Below are positions 42,577 through 51,351 of a stretch of 64,000 nt of DNA, piece after piece. A program made the translations under genes and the position numbers. This DNA is from Granulimonas faecalis (GTDB taxonomy: Bacteria > Actinomycetota > Coriobacteriia > Coriobacteriales > Atopobiaceae). Every line of letters begins with the position of its first letter. Positions within the stretch are counted from its first letter, which is position 1. The notes beneath the pieces were generated by a model. It saw only the letters and a program-made list of their open reading frames with translations. It made no database searches and was not told the origin of the DNA. The stretch is taken from contig NZ_BQKC01000001.1 of the NCBI RefSeq assembly GCF_022834715.1, positions 156,001-220,000 of the forward strand, read 5' to 3'.

Positions 42577-43620
42577 ATGGAAAGCAACGCGTGGACCATC
42601 AAGCGGGTCATCGACTGGACCCGGGGCGACCTCGAGCGCCACGGCGACGAGCACCCGCGCCTCTCGGCGGAGTGGCTGCTCTCGGCCGTGACGGGCAAGT
42701 CGCGGGTGCAGCTCTACTTGGACTACGACCAACCGCTGGAGCCGGCTGAGCTCGCCGCCATGCGGGCGGCCATCCAGCGCCGCCGTGCGGGCGAGCCGCT
42801 CCAGTACGTCACCGGGGAGATGCCCTTCCGCCACATCGTGATCCACTGCGAGCGCGGCGTGCTCATCCCCCGGCCCGAGACCGAGGTGCTGGTGGACGCC
42901 GCCCTGGAGGGCGTCGCGGCCGCCCGTGCCCGCAGGCCCGAGCCGGAACCCGAGCCCGAGCCCGAGGAGACCTCTCCTGAGAAGGACGCCCCCGACGCCG
43001 GCGATGTCCCTGAGACCGGCGACGGCCCCGAGGGCGACCCCGCACACACCGAGGGCGCCCCCGCTGGCCCGGACCCAGCCACGGTGCCGGACTCCTGGGT
43101 CCGCGTGGCCGACATCTGCTGCGGCACCGGTTGCATCGCGCTCTCCATCGCCGGCGAGACCGAGGCCAGCGCCGTCTGGGCGGGCGACCTCTCGCCGGCC
43201 GCCGTGGCCCTGACGGTGCGCAACCGCGACGCCTTGGGGCTCGGGGACCGCGTTGCCGTGGCCGAGGGCGACCTCTACGGGGCCCTTCCCGAGGAGCTCA
43301 TGGGCACCCTGGACGTCGTCGTCTCAAACCCACCCTACATCCCCAGCGCCGTGGTGCCCACGCTGCCCGACGAGGTGGTGGGCTTCGAGCCGGGCCTCGC
43401 CCTCGACGGCGGCCCCGACGGGCTCGACATCTTCCGCCGGCTCCTGGAGGGCGCCCCCGCGTGGCTGGCCCCCGGCGGTATGCTCTGCGTCGAGCTCTTT
43501 GAGGAGTCCCTCGACGACGCCTGCGCCCTCGTGCGCGCCCAGGGCGGCTGGGCCTCCGTGGAGGCGCACGACGACCTCGCCGGAAGGCCGCGGGTGCTCG
43601 TGGCCGTGCGGGAGGGCTGA
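42577..43620 (+). CDS. prmC: Release factor glutamine methyltransferase PrmC
   Basis: SAM-dependent enzyme that methylates the glutamine of the GGQ motif in release factors. The N-terminal helical domain and GEPLQYVTGEMPF are followed by RPETEVLVD, the SAM loop VADICCGTGCIALS and the substrate motif NPPYIP. An insert of roughly 50 residues, with a PEPEPEPEPEE run and many Asp/Gly/Pro, lies at about 112-165, just before the SAM loop. ATG 42577 is used; its ribosome site is poor. The next gene, vsr, starts six bases after the stop. Confidence 0.93.
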   Translation: MESNAWTIKRVIDWTRGDLERHGDEHPRLSAEWLLSAVTGKSRVQLYLDYDQPLEPAELAAMRAAIQRRRAGEPLQYVTGEMPFRHIVIHCERGVLIPRPETEVLVDAALEGVAAARARRPEPEPEPEPEETSPEKDAPDAGDVPETGDGPEGDPAHTEGAPAGPDPATVPDSWVRVADICCGTGCIALSIAGETEASAVWAGDLSPAAVALTVRNRDALGLGDRVAVAEGDLYGALPEELMGTLDVVVSNPPYIPSAVVPTLPDEVVGFEPGLALDGGPDGLDIFRRLLEGAPAWLAPGGMLCVELFEESLDDACALVRAQGGWASVEAHDDLAGRPRVLVAVREG

Positions 43621-43625
43621 CGGCC

Positions 43626-44090
43626 GTGGCCTCGGGCATCCCGCCGGCCTCGAGCGAGGCCGTCCGCCATTCCATGCAGGGCAACCGGGGCAAGAACACC
43701 AAACCCGAGCTGCTCGTGCGCGCTCATCTCCGCGAGGCCGGCCTCACCGGCTACCGCCTCCACTGGCACGTGGCCGGCAGGCCCGACGTCGCCTGGCCCG
43801 GCAAGCGCGTGGCCGTCATGGTCAACGGCTGCTTCTGGCACCGCTGCCCCCACTGCCACCCGTCCACGCCGGCCACCCACGCCGAGTTCTGGGCCGAGAA
43901 GTTCCGCCGCAACGTGGAGCGTGACCGCCGGAACATAGAGACGCTGGAGGCGGACGGCTGGACGGTCCACGTGGTGTGGGAGTGCCAGCTCAAGAAGAAG
44001 ACGGTGGGAAAGACCATGGGCGAGCTGCTCCCGCAGCTGTCCCGCGAGCTGGGAAAGCCCATCAAGGGCCGTTTGGAGGAGGGGTCATGA
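43626..44090 (+). CDS. vsr: Very short patch repair (Vsr) endonuclease
   Basis: Nicks DNA at T:G mismatches formed by deamination of 5-methylcytosine. The 154-residue length is normal. KNTKPELLVRAHLREAGL, HVAGRPDVAWPGKRVAVMV (catalytic Asp in RPDV) and NGCFWHRCPHC (zinc site), then NVERDRRNIETLEADGW, are the family signatures. The GTG start at 43626 is close to prmC, and the stop overlaps tsaC as ATGA. The C-5 cytosine methyltransferase that normally accompanies Vsr is not in the window. Confidence 0.92.
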   Translation: MASGIPPASSEAVRHSMQGNRGKNTKPELLVRAHLREAGLTGYRLHWHVAGRPDVAWPGKRVAVMVNGCFWHRCPHCHPSTPATHAEFWAEKFRRNVERDRRNIETLEADGWTVHVVWECQLKKKTVGKTMGELLPQLSRELGKPIKGRLEEGS

Positions 44091-44743
44091 GCGAACCTGG
44101 GAACACGGTGAGGGTCGCTGGGGGGCGCCCGGTGCCCGGGGAGGTCCTCGAGAGGCTCGCGGGGGTGCTCGGCCCCGGCCGCGGCGTGGCGGTGCTTCCC
44201 ACGGACTCCGTGTACGGGATCGGTGCCCTGGCTGTGGCGGGCAACCCCGGCCACGGGCGCGTGTTCGCCATCAAGGGGCGCGACCGCTCGCAGACGCTCC
44301 CGCTGCTCATCGGCAGCTCCGAGGACCTCGAGGTCTACGGCGAGGGCGTCCCCGGGTGGGCGTCCCGGGCCGCCCGGGAGCTCTGGCCCGGGGCCCTCAC
44401 CTTCGTCGTGCGCGCGTCCGGCGAGCTGCCCGGCGAGTACAAGGCGGCCGACGGCACCGTGGCCCTGCGCGTCCCGGACGCCCCGCTCGTGCGCGAGGTC
44501 ATCGCCCGCGTGGGCGCGCCCCTGGCCATGACCAGCGCGAACACCCACGGCGCTCCGAGCCCCGCGAGCTTCGACGAGCTCGAGGGGGTCATCGTGGCGC
44601 AGGCGGACGTCGTGGTGGACGGCGGCGCGTGCCCTGTGGGTACCGCCTCCACCATCGTGGACGCTACGGGCGCAAGCCCCCGCATCCTGCGCGAGGGCTC
44701 GGTCACGCTGGACGACGTCCTCGTCGCCGGCGGTCTGGTCTAG
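44087..44743 (+). CDS. tsaC: L-threonylcarbamoyladenylate synthase (Sua5/YrdC family)
   Basis: First step of N6-threonylcarbamoyladenosine formation in tRNA: threonine, bicarbonate and ATP to threonylcarbamoyl-AMP. The 218-residue protein has [53 protein letters not shown] and [15 protein letters not shown]. The C-terminal Sua5 extension is absent or very short, so it is the TsaC type. GGAGGAGGGG precedes ATG 44087, which overlaps the vsr stop. Confidence 0.95.
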   Translation: MSEPGNTVRVAGGRPVPGEVLERLAGVLGPGRGVAVLPTDSVYGIGALAVAGNPGHGRVFAIKGRDRSQTLPLLIGSSEDLEVYGEGVPGWASRAARELWPGALTFVVRASGELPGEYKAADGTVALRVPDAPLVREVIARVGAPLAMTSANTHGAPSPASFDELEGVIVAQADVVVDGGACPVGTASTIVDATGASPRILREGSVTLDDVLVAGGLV

Positions 44744-44832
44744 GGGTGTTGTCGGGGATCCCGATCTCGGGACGGTTCTCCTCGGGGACGGGGCGTCCCA
44801 TCCGTTGGGGATCGCGATTTCCAACGTTCCGA

Positions 44833-44860
44833 CCGGAGGGCGATCGCGATCTCCCTCCGG
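44833..44860. repeat. 28-bp near-perfect palindrome between tsaC and rpiB
   Basis: CCGGAGGG (44833-44840) pairs with CCCTCCGG (44853-44860); the inside is the palindrome GATCGCGATC with one mismatched pair. The surrounding 44744-44994 interval has several GATCGCGAT/GATCCCGAT-type motifs and no gene. It may be a terminator for tsaC; TTCTTG follows. Confidence 0.6.
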
Positions 44861-44994
44861 TTCTTGCTCCCGGCCTTGTCGGAGACCCCGGTTTCTAACG
44901 CAGCGCCCCGCCGGCCGTCTGCCGCCGGGGGTCCCCAACGGCGTCCAAACCACTAGACTGGGATGGGCGTGTACCCGACTCCCGAGGAGGACCC

Positions 44995-45435
44995 ATGCGT
45001 GTAGCCGTTGCGTCAGACCACGCCGGCTTTTGCCAGAAATCGCAGGTCGTGAACCATATCCAGTCCCTGGGCCACGAGGCCGTCGACCTCGGCCCCACCA
45101 CCGACGACCGTGTCGACTACCCCGACTTCGCGCACAAGGTGGCCTGGGGGGTCGCCGAGGGCGAGTACGACCGCGGCGTGCTGATCTGCGGCACCGGCCT
45201 CGGCATGGCCATGACGGCCGACAAGGTCCCGGGCGTGCGTGCCGTCGCCATTCAGACCCCGGGTTTCGCCGAGCTCTGCCGGGAGCACAACGACGCCAAC
45301 GTCATCTGCCTCTCGGGGCGCTTCGTGGACCCCGCCACCAACGACGAGATCGTGAGGATCTTCCTCACCCAGGAATTCGGCGGCGGGCGCCATGCGACGC
45401 GCATCGAGAAGATGATGCGAGAGGACGAGCGCTGA
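44995..45435 (+). CDS. rpiB: Ribose-5-phosphate isomerase B
   Basis: Interconverts ribulose 5-phosphate and ribose 5-phosphate in the pentose phosphate pathway. The 146-residue protein has [10 protein letters not shown], the catalytic Cys in [15 protein letters not shown] and the anion-binding [20 protein letters not shown] precedes ATG 44995. upp follows after 38 bases and may be in the same transcript. Confidence 0.95.
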   Translation: MRVAVASDHAGFCQKSQVVNHIQSLGHEAVDLGPTTDDRVDYPDFAHKVAWGVAEGEYDRGVLICGTGLGMAMTADKVPGVRAVAIQTPGFAELCREHNDANVICLSGRFVDPATNDEIVRIFLTQEFGGGRHATRIEKMMREDER

Positions 45436-45473
45436 GCCCGAAGACCGGCGAGCGAGAGAAAGGACGTCAGAAG

Positions 45474-46121
45474 ATGACGGTGCAGTACGACGAGAGCCGC
45501 GTCACCCTGGTCGACCATCCCCTGGTACAGCACAAGGTGGCCATCCTGCGCGACAAGGACACGAGCACCAAGCAGTTCCGCGAGCTCGTCCGCGAGCTCG
45601 CCCTGTTCGAGGGCTACGAGGCCACCCGCGACTTCCCGCTTGAGGAGGTCGTCGTCGAGACCCCGCTCGAGCGGTGCACCTGCATGGAGCTCTCGGGCAA
45701 GAAGGTGGCCATCGTGCCGATCCTGCGCGCCGGCCTGGGCATGGTGGACGGCCTGCTCGAGCTCGTGCCCTCCGCCCGCGTGGGCCACGTGGGCATGTAC
45801 CGCGACCCCGAGACCCACGAGCCCCACGAGTACTACTGCAAGCTGCCCGCCGATGTGGAGAACCGCACCTGCCTTCTCGTGGACCCCATGCTGGCCACGG
45901 GCGGCTCGGCCAACGCCGCCATCGACTACCTCCGTCGTGCCGGCGTCTCCGACGTGCGCCTGCTCGTCCTGGTCTCGGCCCCCGAGGGCCTGGCCGCCGT
46001 GCTCGAGCACGATCCTGACGTGCGTATCTACACCTGCGCCATCGACCGCGAGCTCAACGACCACGCCTACATCCTGCCGGGCCTCGGCGACGCCGGGGAC
46101 CGCATCTTCGGCACCAAGTAG
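45474..46121 (+). CDS. upp: Uracil phosphoribosyltransferase
   Basis: Salvage enzyme converting uracil and PRPP to UMP. The 215-residue length is normal. Conserved parts: [31 protein letters not shown], the PRPP loop [14 protein letters not shown], and the C-terminal uracil site [24 protein letters not shown] is nine bases before ATG 45474. A hairpin follows at 46150-46184. Confidence 0.97.
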   Translation: MTVQYDESRVTLVDHPLVQHKVAILRDKDTSTKQFRELVRELALFEGYEATRDFPLEEVVVETPLERCTCMELSGKKVAIVPILRAGLGMVDGLLELVPSARVGHVGMYRDPETHEPHEYYCKLPADVENRTCLLVDPMLATGGSANAAIDYLRRAGVSDVRLLVLVSAPEGLAAVLEHDPDVRIYTCAIDRELNDHAYILPGLGDAGDRIFGTK

Positions 46122-46149
46122 CGCGTAGCCGACGGAGTCCCAGGTCTTG

Positions 46150-46184
46150 AGGTGGCCGGGCCGCGTCATGCGACCCGGCCACCT
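46150..46184 (+). terminator. Hairpin terminator after upp
   Basis: AGGTGGCCGGG (46150-46160) pairs with CCCGGCCACCT (46174-46184); the loop has an inner CGC/GCG pair. The T-run is weak (ATCGTCTTC). Confidence 0.7.
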
Positions 46185-46287
46185 ATCGTCTTCCCGGGCC
46201 GTAGGTCGGCCGAGGGGGACGCCGGGGCGGGGTGCGCCCCGCTCTACCCGACAGCCCATTGCGTTTCGGACACTTGGAGGTAAGACG

Positions 46288-47775
46288 ATGCCCCACGGCA
46301 AGGTCACCAGCGCGGACCCTGCACCGACTTGGGACAAAAGAGCCTTCCTCTGCGCCCTCATGGTGTTTCTCTACACCTTCGTGCTGGACGATTTCGTCCT
46401 TCCCGTAAGCAACGGCCTGCATCCCCTCATGTTCGAGGTGACGACGGTGGGCGGCATCGGCTTTCTGGCCCTTATCGGCCTGTTGGCGTCGCGGCGCCCC
46501 GACGTCCTGGACAACGACTGGTTCAACGGTTGCGCCGTCACCTGCAGCCTTGCCGGCGCCTTTGTGGCCCTGGAGTCCGTGGGCGCCCCGGGCCCCCTCT
46601 ACTATCTGGGGAGCGTCCTTGTGGACGTGGGCTTCGAGTGGGCCCTCGTGGTCGCCTGCCTGACCCTGGGGGAGCTGCGGCTTCGGGCCATCTGCGCCCA
46701 TGCCGGCGTTGCGGCGCTGGTGGCCTACGGCGGCACGGCCCTCATGCAGTACCTCCCCTTGGCCGTGCCCCTGGCCTGTTACGGGCTCGCCGGCCCCGTG
46801 GCGGTGGTCGTGGCCGCCCCCTCCACCCGGCGGCGTCTGGCCGCCGCCGCGGCGGCGCCGCCCCTGGCCGACGTCTCCGTCACCCGTCCCGGGGTGCTGC
46901 CCTCCCTCACCAACCTGCTCTTTGTGAGCATCGTGGTGCTCATGAGCGCCTTCGGCTACTCGTTGGGCTACGACGCGCATGCCACCATGCCGCTCTTCCT
47001 CGTGGTCATGGCCGTCTTCGCCCTGGTATGGGTGGCGGCGACCTGGCGCAGCCAGGACCTGGACCTGGTCTACAAGGTGGCCGGCATCATCGTGCTCTTC
47101 GGCATGTTCGTCTCGCACCCCGGCGTGGGGTCGTTCGCCGGTCTCCAAGCCGCGGCCCTCAAGGCCGGGGCGCTTCTCGTCTATTACGTGGAGGTCGTTC
47201 TCTACGCCGGCATGGCCGCCCGCAGCCGGAGCGGCGGCATCGCCCTGGTGGCCCTGGCCAACGCCGCCTCGCTCCTGGGCATCCTCTTGGGCAGCGAGGT
47301 CCACGGGGGCGTGCAGCTCGTGGCCACCTTCAGCGAGAACGCCGCCTACCTCCTCACCGTGACCATCGCCTGCGCCTTCGTGGCCTTCATCGTCCTGGCC
47401 CAGCGCGGGTTCTCCCTCAACCGCGCCGTGGCAGAGATCGAGGACCCGGCGCCCGACGGCGTCCCCGTCCCCGTCGTGGTCCCGGCGCCGGCGGTGGACC
47501 TCCGGGGCGCCTGCGCCGCCCTGGCCGAGGAGTACGGCCTCACCCCGCGCGAGAGCGAGGTGCTGGGGCTCCTGGTCAAGGGCTACGGCACGGCGCGCAT
47601 GGAGGAAGCCTTGGTGATCTCCCGCAACACGGTCAAGACCCATGTGCGCCACATCTACGCCAAGCTGGGTTGCCACAGCCAGCAGGAGCTGATCGACCTT
47701 GCCGAGAAAAGCTCCTCCGTTGCCTCGCCAGAGTCCCCTCACTCCTTTCAGGGTGACATCACCCTGGAGGGGTGA
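46288..47775 (+). CDS. Membrane-bound LuxR-family transcriptional regulator
   Basis: A 495-residue protein with about 12 membrane helices (residues 18-385) and a C-terminal LuxR helix-turn-helix (about 418-480: LTPRESEVLGLLVKGYG, ISRNTVKTHVRHIYAKLG). The architecture is typical of Coriobacteriia, where such genes sit beside the enzyme and transporter they control. TTGGAGG precedes ATG 46288. The next gene is an amidohydrolase 118 bases away, with a dyad in the gap. It may sense the amidohydrolase substrate through its membrane part (inference). Confidence 0.9.
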   Translation: MPHGKVTSADPAPTWDKRAFLCALMVFLYTFVLDDFVLPVSNGLHPLMFEVTTVGGIGFLALIGLLASRRPDVLDNDWFNGCAVTCSLAGAFVALESVGAPGPLYYLGSVLVDVGFEWALVVACLTLGELRLRAICAHAGVAALVAYGGTALMQYLPLAVPLACYGLAGPVAVVVAAPSTRRRLAAAAAAPPLADVSVTRPGVLPSLTNLLFVSIVVLMSAFGYSLGYDAHATMPLFLVVMAVFALVWVAATWRSQDLDLVYKVAGIIVLFGMFVSHPGVGSFAGLQAAALKAGALLVYYVEVVLYAGMAARSRSGGIALVALANAASLLGILLGSEVHGGVQLVATFSENAAYLLTVTIACAFVAFIVLAQRGFSLNRAVAEIEDPAPDGVPVPVVVPAPAVDLRGACAALAEEYGLTPRESEVLGLLVKGYGTARMEEALVISRNTVKTHVRHIYAKLGCHSQQELIDLAEKSSSVASPESPHSFQGDITLEG

Positions 47776-47793
47776 CACCGCTACGACCAGCGG

Positions 47794-47815
47794 AAATCAC
47801 GTCCCAAGGTGATTT
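47794..47815. promoter_or_regulatory. Dyad upstream of the second amidohydrolase, candidate LuxR operator
   Basis: AAATCAC (47794-47800) and GTGATTT (47809-47815) are exact inverted repeats eight bases apart, with CGG and CCG outside. It lies about 80 bases before the amidohydrolase start. The luxR gene itself also ends in GTGACATCACC, another small dyad, just before its stop. Confidence 0.5.
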
Positions 47816-47893
47816 ACCGGTAGCTGCATAAAACCTTACTTTCGACCCATCAAACGCCACGGCACCGTGCCGGGCAGGATGGAGGGAGCAAGG

Positions 47894-49534
47894 ATGAGCA
47901 AGGCTACCCGAGTGTTTCTGAGCACCAACGTCTTCACGGGGGCCGGTCGCGGCATGGTCTCCGGCGGCGTGGCCCTCGACGGCAACCGCATCCTGCGGGT
48001 GGGTACCGCCGACGAGGTGCTGGCCCTAGCCGGCGAGGGCACCGATGTGCGCGACTGCGGCGACCGGCTGATCACCGCGGGGCTCCACGACTCCCATATG
48101 CACCTGCTCATGGGCTGCACCTCCGAGCGCGAGTGCTTTCTCACGGGGGCCAGGAGCGAGGAGGAGGCGGCGGCGCGGCTGGCCGAGTGGTTCGAGGAGC
48201 ACCGCGACGAGTATGCCGACGATGAGTGGCTGCGGGCCTGGGGCTTCTGCTACCTGGCATGGGACGACCCCAAGCCCCCAAGCCGCCACAGCCTGGACCG
48301 CTACTTCCCGGACCGCCCGGTCTTCGTGAACGACAGCGACCTCCACGGCGGGTGGTGCAACACCAAGGCCCTGGAGCTCTGCGGCCTGGACGCCGGTGTG
48401 GAAGACAGCCCCTTCGGCTCCTTCGGGCGCGAGGAGGACGGCAGCCTCTCCGGGTATCTCGGCGAGCGCGCTAAGGCCGTGGTGGAAGAGCAGGCCAACG
48501 GCTTGCTGCCGGAGCACAAGCAGGAGAGCGCCCTGCGCGACGTCTCCGGGCTCTTCTCCTCCTACGGCATCACCGCGGTGACCGACATGCTGCCCTTGGA
48601 CGCCATCGACATCGGCAACATCGACCTTGTGGAGCGCCTCGAGAACGAGGGCGCCCTCAACTTCCGCTACAACTTCGCCACCGAGATGCTCGACCCCATC
48701 GAGAAGGCCCAGGGCCTCCGCGAGCGCTTCCACGACAAGGCGGGGCGCATGTATTACACCGGCGTGAAGGAGTTCATCGACGGCATCGTCACCACCCACA
48801 CCGGCTACCTGATCGACGCCTACACCGACGACCCGGAGGTCGACAGGGTGTGGCTCGCCATGGATCTGGACGAGGCCCGGGAGCGCATCCTGGAGTACCA
48901 GGCCCAGGGGTTCAACATCCAGCTCCATTGCGTGGGCGACGGCGCCGTCCGCCATGCCGTCGACCTCTACCAGGAGGCCATCGAGATCAACGGCCCCACG
49001 GACTCCCGCCTCTCCGTGGAGCACCTGGACATGAGCGACCCCGCGGACTGGGCACGCATGGGCGAGCTGGGCATCGTCTGCTCCGTGCAGCCGCCCCACC
49101 TCACCCTGGTTGACTCCCTGGACGACGACGAGTACCGCGGCTGCATCGGCCAGCGGCGCGCCAAGTACCTCTGGGCCTTCAAGTCCATGTTGGACAACGG
49201 GTGCCCCATGGCCTTCGGCACCGACTTCCCCGTGGTCACCGTCGACCCGCGCATCGGCCTCAACCGCGCCGTGGCCCGTCGGTTCCCCGACGGCCTGCCC
49301 GCCGCCGGCTGGAACCCCGAGCAGAAGATCACCCTTTCCGACGCCCTGTCCATCTACACCTACGGCGGCGCCTACAAGGTGGGCCGCGAGGAGGAGCTGG
49401 GCACTCTCGAGGCCGGCAAGCTCGCCGACCTGGTGGTCTGGCACGAGAACCTCTTCGACCTGACGCCCGAGGGCCTGCTGGGCGCAGAGGTGGAGCTCAC
49501 GGTCTTCGACGGAGAGGTGGTGTACGAGCGCTAA
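47894..49534 (+). CDS. YtcJ-type amidohydrolase (2)
   Basis: Metal-dependent hydrolase of 546 residues, of the same family as the gene at 30358 but clearly diverged. HxH metal site in AGLHDSHMHLL, a likely metal-bridging lysine region GVKEFIDG, His in NIQLHCVGDGAVRHAV and SVEHLDMSD, and the Asp in MAFGTDFPVVT. The C-terminal composite domain ends GKLADLVVWHENLFDL. GGAGGGA precedes ATG 47894. Regulated, I infer, by the upstream LuxR protein, and followed by three small transporter genes. Confidence 0.9.
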   Translation: MSKATRVFLSTNVFTGAGRGMVSGGVALDGNRILRVGTADEVLALAGEGTDVRDCGDRLITAGLHDSHMHLLMGCTSERECFLTGARSEEEAAARLAEWFEEHRDEYADDEWLRAWGFCYLAWDDPKPPSRHSLDRYFPDRPVFVNDSDLHGGWCNTKALELCGLDAGVEDSPFGSFGREEDGSLSGYLGERAKAVVEEQANGLLPEHKQESALRDVSGLFSSYGITAVTDMLPLDAIDIGNIDLVERLENEGALNFRYNFATEMLDPIEKAQGLRERFHDKAGRMYYTGVKEFIDGIVTTHTGYLIDAYTDDPEVDRVWLAMDLDEARERILEYQAQGFNIQLHCVGDGAVRHAVDLYQEAIEINGPTDSRLSVEHLDMSDPADWARMGELGIVCSVQPPHLTLVDSLDDDEYRGCIGQRRAKYLWAFKSMLDNGCPMAFGTDFPVVTVDPRIGLNRAVARRFPDGLPAAGWNPEQKITLSDALSIYTYGGAYKVGREEELGTLEAGKLADLVVWHENLFDLTPEGLLGAEVELTVFDGEVVYER

Positions 49535-49574
49535 AGCGGCCCCGTCCCGTTCCCCTCTATGTAAGGAGAGCCCC

Positions 49575-50066
49575 ATGGAGATGCTCATCTTCATCGCCCC
49601 GTTGCTCCTCAACGTCTTTGGCAACACCGTCTACAACATCGCCGGCAAGGGAACGCCGGAGGACGTCAACTCCTTCGCGTCCCTCTCGATCTCCTATGGC
49701 GTGGGCCTCGTGCTCTGTGTGGTGCTGTTCTTCGTGAACAACCCCGGCGGCAATATCTTCGAGGCGTTCGCCCAGGCCAATTGGGCCAGCTATGCCCTGG
49801 GTATCTGCATCGTCTTCATCGACCTCTCCCTGATCCTGCTCTACCGCGCCGGCTGGGACGTCTCCATCGGCAGCCTCATCGCCAACATCGGCGTCTCGCT
49901 CATGACCGTGGTGGTGGGCGTGGCGGCCTTCGGGGAGGCGATGACCATCGTCAAGGCCGTGGGCATCGTGATCTGCGCCCTGGGCCTCTATGTGGTCAAC
50001 GCCCCCGAGAAGGGCACCGACGGCGAGCCGTCCGTCTCCCTGGAGGAGCCCGTGGACCCCGCCTAG
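49575..50066 (+). CDS. Small EamA/DMT-type membrane transporter subunit (1)
   Basis: Half-size drug/metabolite transporter-like protein of 163 residues with about five membrane helices (LIFIAPLLLNVFGNTVYNI, YGVGLVLCVVLFFV, YALGICIVFIDLSLILLY, SLMTVVVGVAAFG and IVICALGLYVV). The C-terminal tail is acidic. It follows the amidohydrolase by 40 bases with a ribosome site AAGGAGAG. Half-size proteins of this kind usually act as dimers; two more paralogues follow, so a hetero-oligomer is likely. Confidence 0.8.
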   Translation: MEMLIFIAPLLLNVFGNTVYNIAGKGTPEDVNSFASLSISYGVGLVLCVVLFFVNNPGGNIFEAFAQANWASYALGICIVFIDLSLILLYRAGWDVSIGSLIANIGVSLMTVVVGVAAFGEAMTIVKAVGIVICALGLYVVNAPEKGTDGEPSVSLEEPVDPA

Positions 50067-50117
50067 CCCGGCCCGCAGGGTCGTATCGAAGGAACCCGAC
50101 GTCGTAAAGGAGCCCCC

Positions 50118-50600
50118 ATGGCCGAGAACATCCAGTCTGCGCCCGAGGCGCCGACGAAGAAGATGGGCGCGTTGGTGAAGTGGATACCGGTGCTGCTCAT
50201 GATCGGCTCGAACCTGGCCTACACCGTCACGGCCAAGGTCACCCCGGAGGATGTGGACACCTACGCCTCCGTCTCCCTCACCTACGTGGTCTGCATCGCC
50301 TATGCAATGATAATGTTCTTTATCACAAGCAAGAACAAGAACTACATCCAGGAGGCCAGGAAGGCCAACTGGACCGCCCCCGCCCTGGGTGCCTGCCTGG
50401 TCTGCCTCGAGCTCTCGACCATCCTCATGTTCCGCGTGGGTTGGGACCTGTCCGTGGGCATCCTCCTCGCCTACGTGATTCTGGCCGTCGTGCTCGTCCT
50501 GGTGGGCCGTGTCTTCTACAAGGAGACTCTCACGCCCAAGCGGGTCATCGGGATCCTTATCTCCTTGGTGGGCGTGGTGCTGGTGGGTCTGGGTATCTGA
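50118..50600 (+). CDS. Small EamA/DMT-type membrane transporter subunit (2)
   Basis: Paralogue of the preceding gene, 160 residues. The common core is NLAYTVTAKVTPEDVDTYAS (limited to this part), then ALGACLVCLELSTILMFRVGWDLSVG and FYKETLTPKRVIGILISLVGVVLVG, given in pieces. About five membrane helices. AAAGGAG precedes ATG 50118. It is closer to the third copy than to the first. Confidence 0.8.
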   Translation: MAENIQSAPEAPTKKMGALVKWIPVLLMIGSNLAYTVTAKVTPEDVDTYASVSLTYVVCIAYAMIMFFITSKNKNYIQEARKANWTAPALGACLVCLELSTILMFRVGWDLSVGILLAYVILAVVLVLVGRVFYKETLTPKRVIGILISLVGVVLVGLGI

Positions 50601-50720
50601 TCCTGCCGGCTGTCCCCGGGGCGCCCGGCCGGCCATATGGCCGGGCGCCCGGCCGAGGGGTCGCTGCCGGTGTCCGCCCCGGCGCGGGCCGGGGCGCGTG
50701 ACTCAGCAAAGGACGGTGCC

Positions 50721-51171
50721 ATGGGGCCGTTTGCCGCTCGATTCGCCCCCGTCCTGCTCATGGTCGGGGCCAAGGTTCCCTATTCGGTGATCCAGAAGCT
50801 CACCCCTCCGGAAGTCGACGCGTTCTCGTCGCTCTGCCTCACCTACGGCGTCTGCACGGCCTGCGCCGTGGTCTTCTTCTTCCTCACGCAGCGCGGTGCC
50901 GGGGGGGTCGGGGCGCACGCTCCGGGGCGAGTGGTCCAAGGCCACCTGGACCGCCCCGGTCTTCGGGGCCTGCCTGCTCTGCATGGATGTGGCCACGTTG
51001 GCCATGTTCCGCGTCGGCTGGGACCTCTCCGTGGGGATGCTCGTGCTCTTCGTGGTGCTCGGGTGCGTCCTGGCCCTTGTGGGGAGCCTGTTCTACGGCG
51101 AGCGTCTCACGGCCCGGCGCTTGGCGGGGATACTGCTCTCCGTGGTGGGGGTGGTGCTGGTCGGCATGTGA
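50721..51171 (+). pseudogene. Small EamA/DMT-type transporter subunit (3), frameshifted at a G7 run
   Basis: The third paralogue is split between two frames. Its first part (from ATG 50721, AAAGGA upstream) codes MGPFAARFAPVLLMVG up to FFFLTQRGAGG. The second, in another frame, codes SGRTLRGEWSKATWTAP to GILLSVVGVVLVGM and stops at 51171. The break is at a run of seven Gs (50901-50907); six would restore one reading frame. It could be a fresh mutation, phase variation by slippage, or a sequencing error in a homopolymer. Confidence 0.7.
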
Positions 51172-51351
51172 CCGGGCGCCAGCGGGAACGGGCCGTTGCG
51201 ACGGCTTTCTGAAAAAAAGAAAGAAGGCGTTCACGAAGGCTTCATATATAGTCGTGAGCAGCATCTTCTAGAAGCGGGCTGGATTGGGGAAGACTACGAT
51301 ACAGACTCGGATTTCGGCGGCTCTGTCGCCAGGCAGGGGAACAAGGTGCCT

